Shown here: piece after piece, positions 17,080 through 26,534 of the stretch
How the letters are laid out: every line of letters begins with the position of its first letter
Numbering within the stretch: position 1 is the first letter of the stretch
Origin: DATAGF01 sp963834875
GTDB taxonomy: Bacteria; Actinomycetota; Thermoleophilia; Miltoncostaeales; Miltoncostaeaceae
Length of the DNA stretch: 64,000 nucleotides
Assembly (NCBI GenBank): GCA_963834875.1
Contig: CAWIDG010000029.1
Span: forward strand, 1-64,000
Direction of reading: 5' to 3'
Made by a program: the position numbers and the translations under genes
The notes under the pieces: generated by a model
The model's database searches: none
Told to the model about the DNA's origin: nothing
Seen by the model: the letters and a program-made list of their open reading frames with translations, nothing else

Positions 17080-18201
17080 GTGTTCCGTTGGACAACCGGC
17101 CGGGCGTGCCTGGCCCTCGTCGTCGCAGGCGGGCTCGCGCTCGGGCTGAGCGCATGCGGCGACGACGACGACTCGAGCGGCGACACCTCTGGTGAGGCCG
17201 CGGCCGGCGGCGGCGGCAAGATCGCCCTGCTCCTGCCCGAGACCCAGAACGCTCGGTACGAGACCAAGGACCGGCCGCTGTTCGAGGCAAAGGTCGCGGA
17301 GCTCTGCCCGGACTGCGAGGTGCTCTACTCGAACGCCGACCAGGACGCCGCCAAGCAGCAGCAGCAGGCCGAGGCCGCGCTGACCAACGGCGCACAGGTG
17401 CTGGTGCTGGACGCGGTCGATGCCGCCTCCACCGGGCCGATCGTCGCCCAGGCCAACGCCAAGGACGTGCCGGTCTTCGCCTACGACCGGCAGATCCCGG
17501 GCGAGGGGGTCGCGTACTACAACTCCTACGACAACGCCAAGGTCGGCGAGCTGCAGGCGACCTCGCTGCTCGACAAGCTCACCCAGGACGGCAACCAGGA
17601 CGGGACGATCGTGATGGTCAACGGCGCCCCGACCGACAACAACGCCAAGCTCTTCAAGCAGGGCGCGCACTCGGTGTTCGACGGGAGCACGCTGAAGATC
17701 GGCTCGGAGAACGACGCTCCGAACTGGCTGCCCGCCGAGGCCCAGGCGTTCATGGACCAGGCGATCACCAAGCTCGGCAAGAACGGCTTCGTGGGCTCCT
17801 ACAACGCCAACGACGGCACCGCCTCAGGGGCCATCGCCGCCATGAAGGCCGCCGGGATCGACCCGTCGACGATCCCGACCACCGGCCAGGACGCCGAGCT
17901 CGCCGCGATCCAGCGGATCCTCGCCGGCGAGCAGTACATGACGATCTACAAGGCCATCAAGCCGCAGGCCGAGGACGCGGCCACCATCGCCGTGGAGCTC
18001 CTCCGTGGCGAGGAGGTGACGGTGGCGACCGAGCCGGTGAGCAACGGCACGATCGACGTGCCGAGCATCATCTACGACCCCGTCGTGATCACGAAGGAGA
18101 ACGTCAACGACACGATCGTGGCGGACGGGTATTGGACGCCGGCGGAGATCTGCACGGGCCCCTACGCGAAGGCCTGCGCGGACGCCGGGATCCAGCAGTA
18201 G
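17080..18201 (+). CDS. sugar ABC transporter substrate-binding lipoprotein (XylF/RbsB type)
   Basis: 373 residues. The signal peptide ends in the lipobox LGLSAC (cysteine at about residue 26), so the protein is a lipoprotein on the outer face of the membrane. An acidic linker follows, then a periplasmic-binding fold of the LacI/RbsB class: KIALLLPETQNARYETKDR, VLVLDAVDAASTGPIV, VPVFAYDRQI and PTTGQDAELAAIQRILAGEQ, close to D-xylose-binding XylF. GTG 17080 follows AAGGGGGGCG. It is first in an operon with the ATPase and permease behind it; the hairpin at 18217-18248 should make it more abundant than they are. Confidence 0.93.
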   Translation: MFRWTTGRACLALVVAGGLALGLSACGDDDDSSGDTSGEAAAGGGGKIALLLPETQNARYETKDRPLFEAKVAELCPDCEVLYSNADQDAAKQQQQAEAALTNGAQVLVLDAVDAASTGPIVAQANAKDVPVFAYDRQIPGEGVAYYNSYDNAKVGELQATSLLDKLTQDGNQDGTIVMVNGAPTDNNAKLFKQGAHSVFDGSTLKIGSENDAPNWLPAEAQAFMDQAITKLGKNGFVGSYNANDGTASGAIAAMKAAGIDPSTIPTTGQDAELAAIQRILAGEQYMTIYKAIKPQAEDAATIAVELLRGEEVTVATEPVSNGTIDVPSIIYDPVVITKENVNDTIVADGYWTPAEICTGPYAKACADAGIQQ

Positions 18202-18216
18202 GGAGGGCCATCGGTT

Positions 18217-18248
18217 CGCCGGGCGGGGCAGCGATGCCCCGCCCGGCG
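18217..18248 (+). terminator. intercistronic 13-bp hairpin after binding-protein gene
   Basis: CGCCGGGCGGGGC and GCCCCGCCCGGCG pair perfectly around a 6-base loop in the gap between the binding-protein and ATPase genes. There is no U-run, so it more likely stabilises the upstream message or attenuates than fully terminates. Such hairpins are usual after binding-protein genes of ABC operons. Confidence 0.6.
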
Positions 18249-18274
18249 GCCCTGCCACCAGAGGACATCCATTC

Positions 18275-19066
18275 ATGACCGTTCCCGTTCTCGACCTCCG
18301 CGGCGTCAGCAAGAGCTTCGGCGCGGTGCAGGCCCTCGCGGACGTCGACTTCCACGTCGACGCCGGAGAGGTGGTGGCACTCGTCGGCGACAACGGGGCG
18401 GGGAAGTCGACCCTGATCAAGGCTGTCTCGGGCGTCGGCCTCGCCGACTCGGGCGAGTTCCGCTTCCTCGGCGAGCCGGCACGAATCGCCGGCCCCCAGG
18501 ACGCCACCGCCCTGGGCATCGCGACCGTCTACCAGGACCTGGCGCTGGCCGACAACCTCGACGTCTCCGCCAACCTCTACCTCGGCCGGGAGCGCTACCT
18601 CCCCGGACCGACCCGGTGGATCCGCATGCTGAACGACCTCGGCATGGAGCGGGAGTCGGGCGAGCTCATCCGCTCGCTCTCGTCGCGGATCCCGAGCGTC
18701 ACCACGCCGGTCGCCTCGCTCTCGGGCGGGCAGCGCCAGATCGTGGCGATCGCGCGCTCGCTGCTGGGCGAGCCGAAGCTGGTGATGCTGGACGAGCCCA
18801 CGGCGGCCCTGGGGGTCGCCCAGACGAAACAGGTGCTCGACCTCATCCTCGAGCTCAAGCAGCGCGGCCTGGCGGTGGTGGTGATCAGCCACAACCTCAC
18901 GGACGTCTTCGAGGTGGCCGACCGCATCGTCGTGCTCTACCTCGGGCGCAACGCCGGCGACTTCACGCGCACCGAGACCACCCGCGAGGAGGTCGTCGGC
19001 GCGATCACCAGCGGCCCGGGCGCCGCGGCCGGGACCGACGACGGCGGCGAGGCGGTGCCGGCATGA
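18275..19066 (+). CDS. sugar ABC transporter ATP-binding protein (single ABC domain)
   Basis: 263 residues. It has Walker A GDNGAGKSTLIKAVSG, Q-loop VYQDLALADNLDV, signature LSGGQRQIVAIARSL, Walker B LVMLDEPTAALG and switch histidine VVISHNLTDVFEVADRI. Only one nucleotide-binding domain is present, while RbsA/XylG-type ATPases usually have two fused; single-domain versions (as in fructose FrcA-type systems) form homodimers. It energises uptake by the adjoining permease, whose ATG overlaps its stop. Confidence 0.93.
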   Translation: MTVPVLDLRGVSKSFGAVQALADVDFHVDAGEVVALVGDNGAGKSTLIKAVSGVGLADSGEFRFLGEPARIAGPQDATALGIATVYQDLALADNLDVSANLYLGRERYLPGPTRWIRMLNDLGMERESGELIRSLSSRIPSVTTPVASLSGGQRQIVAIARSLLGEPKLVMLDEPTAALGVAQTKQVLDLILELKQRGLAVVVISHNLTDVFEVADRIVVLYLGRNAGDFTRTETTREEVVGAITSGPGAAAGTDDGGEAVPA

Positions 19067-20286
19067 CCACCGCCGAGCGCGACCCGCGCCTGGAGGTCGA
19101 CCCCGAGGGGCTCGCCGGCCTGTGGACCCGGTTCACGCGGCGCGTGCGCCAGGGGGAGCTGGGCTCGCTGCCGGTCATCATCGGCCTGATCGTGATCTGG
19201 CTCTACTTCTCGCTGTCCGCGGAGAACTTCCTCACCTCGGGCAACCTCACCAACCTGATGCTGCAGATCACCCCGCTCGGCATCATCGCCGTCGGGGTCG
19301 TGCTGGTGCTGCTGCTGGGCGAGATCGACCTGTCCGTCGGGGTCGTGAGCGGCGTCGCCGCCGCCTGCATGGCGGTGCTCAGCGTCAACCACGGCTGGTC
19401 CGGCTGGCCGGCGATGCTGGTGGCGGTGTTCGTCGTCGGCACGGGCATCGGCCTCTTCCAGGGCGCGTTCGTCGCCTACCTCCAGGTGCCCTCGTTCGTG
19501 GTGACCCTGGCCGGCCTGCTGGGCTTCCAGGGGCTGCTGCTCTACGTGCTCGGCGATACGGGCACCATCAACATCAGCGACAGCGCGATCCTCGACCTGG
19601 CGAACACGTTCTACTCCGACTCGGTCGGCTGGATCATCGCCATCGTGCTGCTGGTGCCCTACGTGCTGCTGACGCTCTGGGGCTACCGGCGGCGCGCCGC
19701 GTCGGGGCTCGAGACCATTCCGATCATCCTGCTCGCCATCCGCATCGCCGTGGTGGTGGCCGGCGTGCTGGCGGCCGTGGCCGTGCTCAACGACGACCGC
19801 GGCGTGCCGCTGGCGGTGCTGATCTTCATCGGGATCGTGATCCTGGTGGACTTCATCACCCGGCGCACGGCCTTCGGCCGGCACGTCTTCGCGGTCGGCG
19901 GCAACGCCGAGGCGGCCCGGCGGGCGGGCATCTCGCTCCCGCGGATCCGGCTGATCGTGTTCGCGGCGTGCTCCACGCTCGCGGCGATCGGCGGCGTGAT
20001 GGCGGCCTCGCGCCTGTTCGCGGTCAACCAGGGCTCGGGCGGCGGCACCGTGCTGCTGAACGCCATCGCGGCGGCCGTCATCGGCGGCACCAGCCTGTTC
20101 GGCGGGCGCGGCACCGCCTGGTCGGCCCTCCTCGGCGCCCTGGTGATCGGCTCGATCTCCAACGGGATGGACCTGAAGGCGTTCGACTCCGACGTCAAGT
20201 TCATGGTGACCGGCGCGGTGCTGCTGCTGGCCGTGACGGTGGACGCCACGGCGCGGCGCGGGCGGAGGTCCGCCGGGCGGGCCTAG
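19063..20286 (+). CDS. sugar ABC transporter permease (XylH/RbsC type)
   Basis: 407 residues with about ten hydrophobic helices. LITPLGIIAVGVVLVLL-like sequence and LGEIDLSVGVVSGVAAACMA are the BPD_transp_2 signature. FAVGGNAEAARRAGISLPRI is the cytoplasmic coupling loop that contacts the ATPase. IGGTSLFGGRGTAWSALLGA near the C-terminus is also typical. The length and an extra central helix pair (about 210-240) match XylH rather than the shorter RbsC. ATG 19063 overlaps the ATPase stop (ATGA). Confidence 0.93.
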   Translation: MTTAERDPRLEVDPEGLAGLWTRFTRRVRQGELGSLPVIIGLIVIWLYFSLSAENFLTSGNLTNLMLQITPLGIIAVGVVLVLLLGEIDLSVGVVSGVAAACMAVLSVNHGWSGWPAMLVAVFVVGTGIGLFQGAFVAYLQVPSFVVTLAGLLGFQGLLLYVLGDTGTINISDSAILDLANTFYSDSVGWIIAIVLLVPYVLLTLWGYRRRAASGLETIPIILLAIRIAVVVAGVLAAVAVLNDDRGVPLAVLIFIGIVILVDFITRRTAFGRHVFAVGGNAEAARRAGISLPRIRLIVFAACSTLAAIGGVMAASRLFAVNQGSGGGTVLLNAIAAAVIGGTSLFGGRGTAWSALLGALVIGSISNGMDLKAFDSDVKFMVTGAVLLLAVTVDATARRGRRSAGRA

Positions 20287-20480
20287 GCTCCCTGCGGACC
20301 GGGACGGCGGGTGCCCGATTCGTCGGGCGCCAGCCGCCGGTGCTCGACCTGCTGCGCCCACTCCTCGCCCAGCACCGGCCAGCGGGCGAGGGCGTCGGCG
20401 TGGCGCAGGTACCAGAGCAGGTCGGCCCGGGCGCGCAGACGGGGGCCGTCGGGCTGGGCCGCGGGCGGGGTCGTCCCCAT
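20283..20480 (-). CDS. small uncharacterised protein (65 residues)
   Basis: Frame from ATG 20480 to a stop at 20283, convergent with the permease and divergent from the 2-oxoacid oxidoreductase. It contains a helical, aromatic segment (LRARADLLWYLRHADALARW, about 15-34) and EEWAQQVEHRRLAP. Composition looks protein-like, not an antisense shadow, and it fills the gap neatly. I recognise no family. Moderate support only; the frame is open further upstream. Confidence 0.45.
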   Translation of the reverse strand: MGTTPPAAQPDGPRLRARADLLWYLRHADALARWPVLGEEWAQQVEHRRLAPDESGTRRPGPQGA

Positions 20481-20589
20481 TGGCCCCAATGTTGCCCCTC
20501 TTCCGGACGAATCGGTAACATCGGCCGGCCGCTCCGAGCAGGAGACGGCTGCCGCGTGCTCGGCGGGCGGAACGCGACCGGGAGGGGCC

Positions 20590-22304
20590 TTGGCACGAAA
20601 GAGCGTGGTGATCCGGCTTGCCGGGGAGTCCGGCGAGGGGGTCATCTCCTCGGGCGACATCCTGACCCAGGCCGCGGCCCGGGGCGGGTACTGGACCCAG
20701 ACCTTCCGCACCTACCCCGCCGAGATCAAGGGCGGCCCGTGCATGTACCAGGTCCGCATGGGCGACGAGCGGATCTACAGCCACGGCAAGCACGTGGACC
20801 TCCTGGTCTGCTTCAACCAGGAGGCCTGGGACCTGCACTGGGACGCGCTCGCGCCCGACGGCGTGATCCTGTTCGACGACACGGCGGTCGAGATCCCCGC
20901 CGACTACCTGCCCCGCGCCCGCCCGGTGCGGATGGAGAAGCTCGCCAAGGAGATCGGCGGCTCGCTGCGCGCGAAGAACATGGTCGCCGTGGGGGCCGTG
21001 TCCGGGGTCATCTCGTTCGACACCACCCCCATCGAGGAGCTGGTGCTGCGCCGCTACGCCCACAAGCAGGGCGTGGCCGACGCGAACATCGCCGCCCTGC
21101 GCGCCGGCCACGACGAGGGCGCCGACCTCATCGCGTCCCTCGAGATCGTCGACCCGGTGGAGGTGGAGGAGGACCGCGTCCTCATGTCCGGCAACCAGGC
21201 GATCGCCCTCGGCGCCGTCGCCGCCGGGCTGAAGTACTTCGCCGGGTACCCCATCACGCCGGCCTCCGACATCCTCGAGTGGCTCTCGGCGAAGCTGCCC
21301 CAGGTCGGCGGCATCACGATCCAGTGCGAGGACGAGATCGCCTCCATCGCGTCGGTGCTCGGCGCCTCCTACACCGGCGCCAAGGCCATGACCGCCACCT
21401 CCGGCCCCGGCCTGTCGCTGATGACGGAGGTGCTGGGCTACGCCGGCACGGCGGAGATCCCGTGCGTGATCGTGGACGCCCAGCGCGGCGGCCCGTCCAC
21501 GGGCCTGCCCACCAAGACCGAGCAGTCGGACCTGCAGCACGCGCTCTACGGCGGCCACGGCGAGGCGCCGCGCGTCGTGCTCGCGCCGATCACCGTCGAG
21601 GACTGCTTCTGGACGACGATCGACGCGTTCAACTACGCCGAGCGCTACCAGGTGCCGGTGATCCTGCTCACCGACCAGGGCCTCGCGACGCGGATGGAGG
21701 TGATCCACAAGCCCGACCTCTCCAGGGTCGAGCTGTGGGAGCGCCTCACCTCGGCCGGGCGCAACGGCGAGTACAAGCGCTACGAGATCACCGAGGACTC
21801 GGTGTCGCCGATGGGAATCCCCGGCGAGGAGGGCGGCCAGTACGTGGCCACGGGCATCGAGCACGACGAGCTCGGCCACCCCAAGTACACGCCCGAGAAC
21901 CACGTCGCCATGCAGACCAAGCGCTGGGCGAAGCTCGACCCGCTGAAGAACGGCGTCGCCCGCCACGAGACCGTCGGCGACGAGCGGCCCGAGATCGCGG
22001 TCATCGGCTTCGGCTCGACCTACGGCCCCGCGCGGGAGGCGGTCGAGGCGGCCCGCGCGCAGGGCCTGTCGGCCGGCGCCTTCTACCCGCGCGTGCTCGG
22101 GCCCTTCCCGGCCGAGGCCGTGAACGCCTTCGTGGGGGCGGCGAGCCGCGTGATCGTGCCCGAGGTCAACTTCACCGGCCAGCTCGCCCGCCTCGTGCGC
22201 GGCGAGTGCGGCATCCCCGTCGAGAGCCACGCCAAGTGCGACGGCCTGCCGTTCACGGCGGAGGACATCCTGGACGTCATCACCGAAGGAGGACCGCCAG
22301 TTGA
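20590..22304 (+). CDS. korA: 2-oxoacid:acceptor oxidoreductase subunit alpha (gamma-alpha fusion)
   Basis: About 571 residues. The N-terminal gamma domain (1-190: VIRLAGESGEGVISSGDILT, FRTYPAEIKGG) is fused to the alpha domain (from about 197: SGNQAIALGAVAAGLKYFAG, YPITPASDILEW). YPITP and the following GEDEIAS-like stretch are hallmarks of ferredoxin-dependent 2-oxoglutarate/pyruvate oxidoreductases. TTG 20590 follows GGGAGGGG. There is no in-frame stop before the beta gene. Loss of one base near the 3' end would restore TGA at 22302-22304, overlapping the beta TTG; one extra base would instead fuse alpha and beta. It oxidises 2-oxoacids to acyl-CoA with ferredoxin. Confidence 0.9.
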
Positions 22305-23179
22305 GCACCGACGCGGCCACGCGCAAGCCGTCCGACTACAAGTCGGACCTCAAGCCGATCTGGTGCCCGGGCTGCGGCGACTTCGGGGTGCTCGCGTCCC
22401 TCTACCGCGCCTTCGCCGAGCTCGACGTCGACCCGGCCCGCACGGTGGTCGTCTCCGGCATCGGCTGCTCCAGCCGCCTGCCCGGCTTCGTGACGACCTA
22501 CGGCTTCCACTCGCTGCACGGCCGCCCGCTGCCGGTGGCGATGGGCGTGAAGCTGGCGAACCCCGACCTCACGGTCATCGCGGTCGGCGGCGACGGCGAC
22601 GGCTTCGCGATCGGGGCGGGCCACTTCCCGCACGCCGCGCGGCGCAACGTCGACATCACCTACCTGGTGATGGACAACGAGATCTATGGCCTCACCAAGG
22701 GCCAGGTCTCGCCGACCTCGCTGACCGAGCAGAAGGCCCCCTCCACCCCCTGGGGGAACCTCGAGACCCCGCTCAACACGCTGGCGTTCGCGGTGGCGTC
22801 GGGCGCGTCGTTCGTGGCCCGCGGCGCCTCCTTCAACACCAAGGCGCTGACCGAGCTGATCGTGCAGGCGGTCGAGCACAAGGGCTTCTCCTACATCGAC
22901 GCCCTCTCGCCGTGCGTGGTCTTCAACAACCACCAGGAGGAGTGGAAGGAGCTCGTCACCGACGTCGCGCCCGACCACGACGTCACCTCCAAGACGGCGG
23001 CCTTCGACCTGGCCCTGCGCGGCGGCTTCAAGCTCGGCATCCTCTACCGGGAGCAGCGCGCGACCCTCGAGGAGAAGTACCAGGCGCTGGTCGACGCCTC
23101 GAAGGAGAGCGACCTCACGACGATGCTCGAGGGCTTCAACGCCCGCAAGGGCGCGGCGATCGGAAAGCCGACGGTCTGA
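22301..23179 (+). CDS. korB: 2-oxoacid:acceptor oxidoreductase subunit beta (TPP-binding)
   Basis: 292 residues. IWCPGCGDFGVLASLYRA carries the N-terminal CPGCG iron-sulfur ligands. VVSGIGCSSRLPGF is the conserved segment with another cysteine. VGGDGDGFAIGAGHF with VMDNEIYGLTKGQVSPTS is the thiamine diphosphate motif (GDGD...N-x-x-Y-x-L-T-x-G-Q). TTG 22301 is set by GAAGGAGG 8-9 bases upstream. With KorA it forms the heterotetrameric ferredoxin oxidoreductase; 2-oxoglutarate is the most likely substrate, but pyruvate cannot be excluded. Actinobacteria use it in an oxygen-tolerant TCA variant. Confidence 0.93.
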   Translation: MSTDAATRKPSDYKSDLKPIWCPGCGDFGVLASLYRAFAELDVDPARTVVVSGIGCSSRLPGFVTTYGFHSLHGRPLPVAMGVKLANPDLTVIAVGGDGDGFAIGAGHFPHAARRNVDITYLVMDNEIYGLTKGQVSPTSLTEQKAPSTPWGNLETPLNTLAFAVASGASFVARGASFNTKALTELIVQAVEHKGFSYIDALSPCVVFNNHQEEWKELVTDVAPDHDVTSKTAAFDLALRGGFKLGILYREQRATLEEKYQALVDASKESDLTTMLEGFNARKGAAIGKPTV

Positions 23180-24252
23180 GCCGCGGAGCCCGGCTGACGG
23201 CCGCCGCCGCCGCGCTGCTGCTCGGGGCGGCAGTCGTCGCGGGGTGCGGCGACGGCCCGTCCGAGGCGACGGTTCCCGCCCAGCCGGACTGGGTGCGGGC
23301 GCCCTACCTCACCCGCGTGACCGAGACCGGCGCCCGCCTGAGCTGGATCGCGCCGCCCGGGTCCCGGGTCGAGCTCGCCGCCACGGCCCCCGACGGGTCG
23401 CCGGCGCGCGCCCGCGGGCGCGCCTTCTCGGGCCTGCGGCCCGACACGCGCTACGCCTGGAGCGCGACCCTCGACGGCCGCGAGGCCGCGCGGGGCTCGT
23501 TCACCACGGCCCCCCGCGACCTCTCCCGCCCGCTCGAGCTGATCGTGTTCGGCGACTACGGCGCGCCCAACGACGACGCCCGCGCGGTGGCGTCGCTCGC
23601 GGCCGCCCAGCGGCCGCGCCTGCTCGTGACCGCCGGCGACAACGCTTACGTGGCGGCGCTCCCGGAGCTGCTGGACGAGACGACCTTCCGGCCGTGGCGC
23701 GACGTGCTCGCACAGGCCCCCAACTACGGCACCCTGGGCGAGCACGACATCGCCTTCCCCAGCGGCCGCCGGGCCCTCGTCGAGGCGTTCGAGTGGCCCG
23801 GCGGCGGCGAGCGCTACGAGCTGCGCTACGGCCCGGTCCAGGTCGTGGTGCTGGGGCTGCAGGGGGACGAGGCCGACGTCGCGTTCGCCGAGCGGGCGCT
23901 CGCGCGCCCGGGCCCCCTCGCCCGGCTGGTGGTCGTCCACCGGCCGCTCAAGGCCGGCAACCCGCTCCTCGGGGTCATCGACGCGGCCGACGTGACCGCC
24001 GTGCTCGCGGGGCACCTGCACGCGTACGAGCGCCGCGAGCGGCCCGAGGCGCCCGGAGTGCCGTTCCTGACGGTCGGCACCGGCGGGGGGCCGCGCAACG
24101 ACGAGCGCACGCCGCGCAGCCCGGACGCCGTCGTCTACCTCGCCGAGTTCGGGCTCCTGCGCGTGCGCCTGGGCGCGGAGCGGGCGACCTACGAGTTCCT
24201 CGACGTCGCCGGGAGGGTCCGCGACCGCCTCACGGCGCCCCTGACCCCATGA
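23176..24252 (+). CDS. metallophosphoesterase lipoprotein (purple acid phosphatase-like), CTG start likely
   Basis: About 358 residues. The hydrophobic AAAAALLLGAAVVAGCG is a lipoprotein signal with the cysteine at about residue 24. An Fn3-like domain (PYLTRVTETGARLSWIAP) follows, then the phosphoesterase core: IVFGDYG, VTAGDNAYVAALPE, YGTLGEHD, VVVHRPL and LAGHLHAYERRE, the purple acid phosphatase metal ligands. No usual start codon precedes the signal in frame; CTG 23176 overlaps the korB stop as CTGA. It probably acts on phosphate esters outside the cell. The ATP-grasp gene overlaps its end (ATGA). Confidence 0.85.
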   Translation: MSRGARLTAAAAALLLGAAVVAGCGDGPSEATVPAQPDWVRAPYLTRVTETGARLSWIAPPGSRVELAATAPDGSPARARGRAFSGLRPDTRYAWSATLDGREAARGSFTTAPRDLSRPLELIVFGDYGAPNDDARAVASLAAAQRPRLLVTAGDNAYVAALPELLDETTFRPWRDVLAQAPNYGTLGEHDIAFPSGRRALVEAFEWPGGGERYELRYGPVQVVVLGLQGDEADVAFAERALARPGPLARLVVVHRPLKAGNPLLGVIDAADVTAVLAGHLHAYERRERPEAPGVPFLTVGTGGGPRNDERTPRSPDAVVYLAEFGLLRVRLGAERATYEFLDVAGRVRDRLTAPLTP

Positions 24253-25333
24253 GGCCGGGGTCGTCGATCGCCGTCTCCTGGGACCGCCCCACCCGCATCG
24301 CCCGCCGCCTGCGCGGCGCGGCCGACGCGCACGGCGCCCCGCTCTGGCGCGTGGCGCTGCGCGCGGCGCAGGTGCGCCGCCGCGGCTGGCGGCTCGGGGA
24401 GGCCGCCTCGTTCGGCCTGCTCGACCCGGGCGCCGACCTCGCCTCCTTCGACTGGGCGATCCCGGCGACCGAGATGGAGCGCCTGCAGGAGGCGCTGAAC
24501 CCCGAGGATGCCGCGCGCCTGGCCGAGGACAAGCGCAACCTCGCCGGGATCTGCGCCCGCAACGGGCTGCCGGCGGCCCGCCAGGCGGCGCTGCTCGAGC
24601 GCGCGGGCGGCGCTCGCGGCGACGGCGTCGGTCTGGGCGGCGGCGCTCGAGCGCGAGGCGCCGGAGCAGCTCGTGATCAAGCCGGTGGACGGGCACCGCG
24701 GGCTCGGCGTGCGCGTGCTCTCCCGCGCTCCGGGAGGCGCGGCGGATCAGGGCGGCCGCGTGTCGACCTGGCATGCGCTCGCGCGCGAGCTGGCGGAGGA
24801 GCGCTGGCGGGGCTTCATCGTGCAGGAGCGGCTCCGTCCCCATCCCGACCTCGAGCGGATGAGCGGCAGCAGGGTCGTCCACACGCTGCGGATGGTCACC
24901 CTGCGGGCGCCCGGCGCGCCCCCGCGGCTCCTCGCCTCCCGGCTGCGGATCCCGGCCGGGCACCTGCAGGTCGACTCGTTCCGCGCCGGGCGCTCGGGCA
25001 ACCTCGTGGCCGAGGTGCGTCCCGACGGGGCCCTGGCGCTGCCCTTCGGGCCCCGGCCGGGCGGCTTCGGGCTGGACCCCGTCCCCCGCCATCCCTTGAG
25101 CGGTGCCGGCCTGGAGGGGCTCCCCGTGCCCGGCTGGGAGGACGCCCGCGCGCTCGCCCTCCGGGCCGCCGAGGCGTTCGCGCCGCTGCGCACCCTCGGG
25201 CTCGACATCGCGCCGACCGAGCGACGGGCCGGTGCTGATCGAGGCCAACGCCTGGTGGCGGTGGCTGCCGAACCCCCGCGGGGGCGCCGACCCGGCGTTC
25301 GCGGCCCTGCGCGAGGCCGCCGCCGCCCGCTAG
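24249..25333 (+). CDS. sugar-transfer-associated ATP-grasp family protein, two frameshifts
   Basis: About 360 residues. The N-terminal part is helical and basic (ARRLRGAADAHGAPLWRVAL). From about residue 140, EQLVIKPVDGHRGLGVRVLS is the ATP-grasp lysine and glycine loop, FIVQERLRPHPDLERM follows, and at the end PVLIEANAWW provides the metal-binding Glu-x-Asn. This pattern is that of the sugar-transfer-associated ATP-grasp group, in gene clusters for surface polysaccharides. Extra bases near 24605 and 25225 (GAG-C-GAC) split it. ATG 24249 overlaps the phosphoesterase stop. Ligation of an acid to an amine or sugar is expected; substrates unknown. Confidence 0.8.
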
Positions 25334-25749
25334 GCCGCCGGGCCGTCGATGCCGTGCTCGGCGGCGAAGGCGGGCGAGAACGGGATCGGCTGGTAGACGT
25401 CCACGAGCAGCCCGTTCGGGTCAACGGCCATGAAGTGGCGCTGGCCGAACTCCTCGTCGCGCAGCTCTTGGGCGATCTCGGCGCCGAGCGCCGCCGCGCG
25501 GGCGCGGACGGCGTCGACGTCGTCCACCTCGACGGTGATCAGGACGCCGCGCGTCGGTCCGTGGAACGCGGCGGGGACGCTGTCGTGATCCTGCGCGACG
25601 AAGGCGAGCTGCAGCCGCGGCCGGCGCGGGTCGCGCAGCAGCACATACCAGTCGCTGTCGAAGACGACCTCCATGCCGAGCAGGCGAACGTAGAAGTCGC
25701 GCGACTCGGGGAGACGGGCCGATTGGATGTCGGGGAAGAGCGCGTTCAC
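25330..25749 (-). CDS. VOC family (glyoxalase/bleomycin resistance-like) protein
   Basis: 139 residues with two beta-alpha-beta-beta-beta units: SRDFYVRLLGMEVVFDSDWY and GVLITVEVDDVDAVRARAAA. HFMAVDPNGLLVDVYQPI is the usual C-terminal end with the metal-binding Glu/His position replaced by Asp. GTG 25749 overlaps the MerR stop (GTGA), so it is coupled to the regulator. VOC proteins next to BmrR-like regulators are often drug-binding or detoxifying; a specific reaction cannot be given. Confidence 0.85.
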   Translation of the reverse strand: MNALFPDIQSARLPESRDFYVRLLGMEVVFDSDWYVLLRDPRRPRLQLAFVAQDHDSVPAAFHGPTRGVLITVEVDDVDAVRARAAALGAEIAQELRDEEFGQRHFMAVDPNGLLVDVYQPIPFSPAFAAEHGIDGPAA

Positions 25750-26528
25750 GTGAAGGGCACCGAGACGCGGGTGACCGGCGTGGGGCCGGGCAGGTACGTC
25801 TCGCGGATCGGCCCGGCCGGGCGGTGGCCGCGCTCGTGGGACCAGGCGAGCAGCGCGTCGTAGGCGAGCGGCAGCTCGTCGTAGGACCCGGCGTGCAGGG
25901 TCGTGACAACGGGGCCCCCGGCCACCCGCAGCACCTCGACGCCTGCCCCGCCGGCCCGGTCGTCCGCCAGGGGGATCCCGAGCGTGACGGGAGGGCGGTC
26001 GCCGAGGTCGAGTGGATAGAGGCCGCACCAGGGGCCGTCGACCGCCCACCGGCGCCGGGCCGCGAGGCGCCCGAGCTCGGAGGCCATCGCCTCGACATCG
26101 CGCACGATCCGCTCGGGATCGACGGGCCGGGTCAGGGCGGCCAGCGTCAGAGGCGACTCCTCGCCGAGCCCCACCTCGTAGGGCATCAGGTCGCCCGCCG
26201 TCATCAGGCGCTCGAGGGAGTCGAGGGCGCGCCGCCGCCGGATCAGCTCGCGGGCCGCGCGCTCGCGCTCGGCCGCGAGCAGCTCGCGCAGGCGGGCCGG
26301 GTCGTCGGCCGCGAGCATCTCCCGGATCGCGGCGAGGGGCACGTCGAGCGAGCGCAGCAGCGCGATCGAGGTGGCGGTGCGGACCTGGTCGCGGCGGTAG
26401 TAGCGGTATCCCGAGTCGGGGTCCACCCGCGCAGGCGCCAGCAGCCCCTCGGCGTCGTAGAGGCGCAGGGCCTTCACGCTCAGGCGGCTGAGCCGGGCGA
26501 GGGTCCCGATGGGCATCAGATCGTCCAC
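25746..26528 (-). CDS. MerR family regulator with GyrI-like effector domain (BmrR type)
   Basis: 260 residues. The N-terminal winged helix is classic MerR: IGTLARLSRLSVKALRLYD, then GYRYYRRDQV. A dimerising coiled coil (about 80-125) links to a GyrI-like small-molecule-binding domain (about 140-260: WCGLYPLDL, VLRVAGGPVVTTLHAGSYDE). Such regulators twist an over-long promoter when a drug binds. Its own promoter has exactly that form (26535-26565: 19-base spacer filled with a palindrome), so autoregulation is very likely. The coupled VOC gene is its probable co-target. Confidence 0.92.
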   Translation of the reverse strand: MDDLMPIGTLARLSRLSVKALRLYDAEGLLAPARVDPDSGYRYYRRDQVRTATSIALLRSLDVPLAAIREMLAADDPARLRELLAAERERAARELIRRRRALDSLERLMTAGDLMPYEVGLGEESPLTLAALTRPVDPERIVRDVEAMASELGRLAARRRWAVDGPWCGLYPLDLGDRPPVTLGIPLADDRAGGAGVEVLRVAGGPVVTTLHAGSYDELPLAYDALLAWSHERGHRPAGPIRETYLPGPTPVTRVSVPFT

Positions 26529-26534
26529 GCGGAG

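Noticed and set aside
18937..22326. Very long open minus-strand frame (over 1100 codons)
   Set aside because: Composition is histidine/arginine/glycine-rich shadow opposite the permease and korA/korB, whose motifs are unambiguous. Long antisense frames are expected at this GC content.
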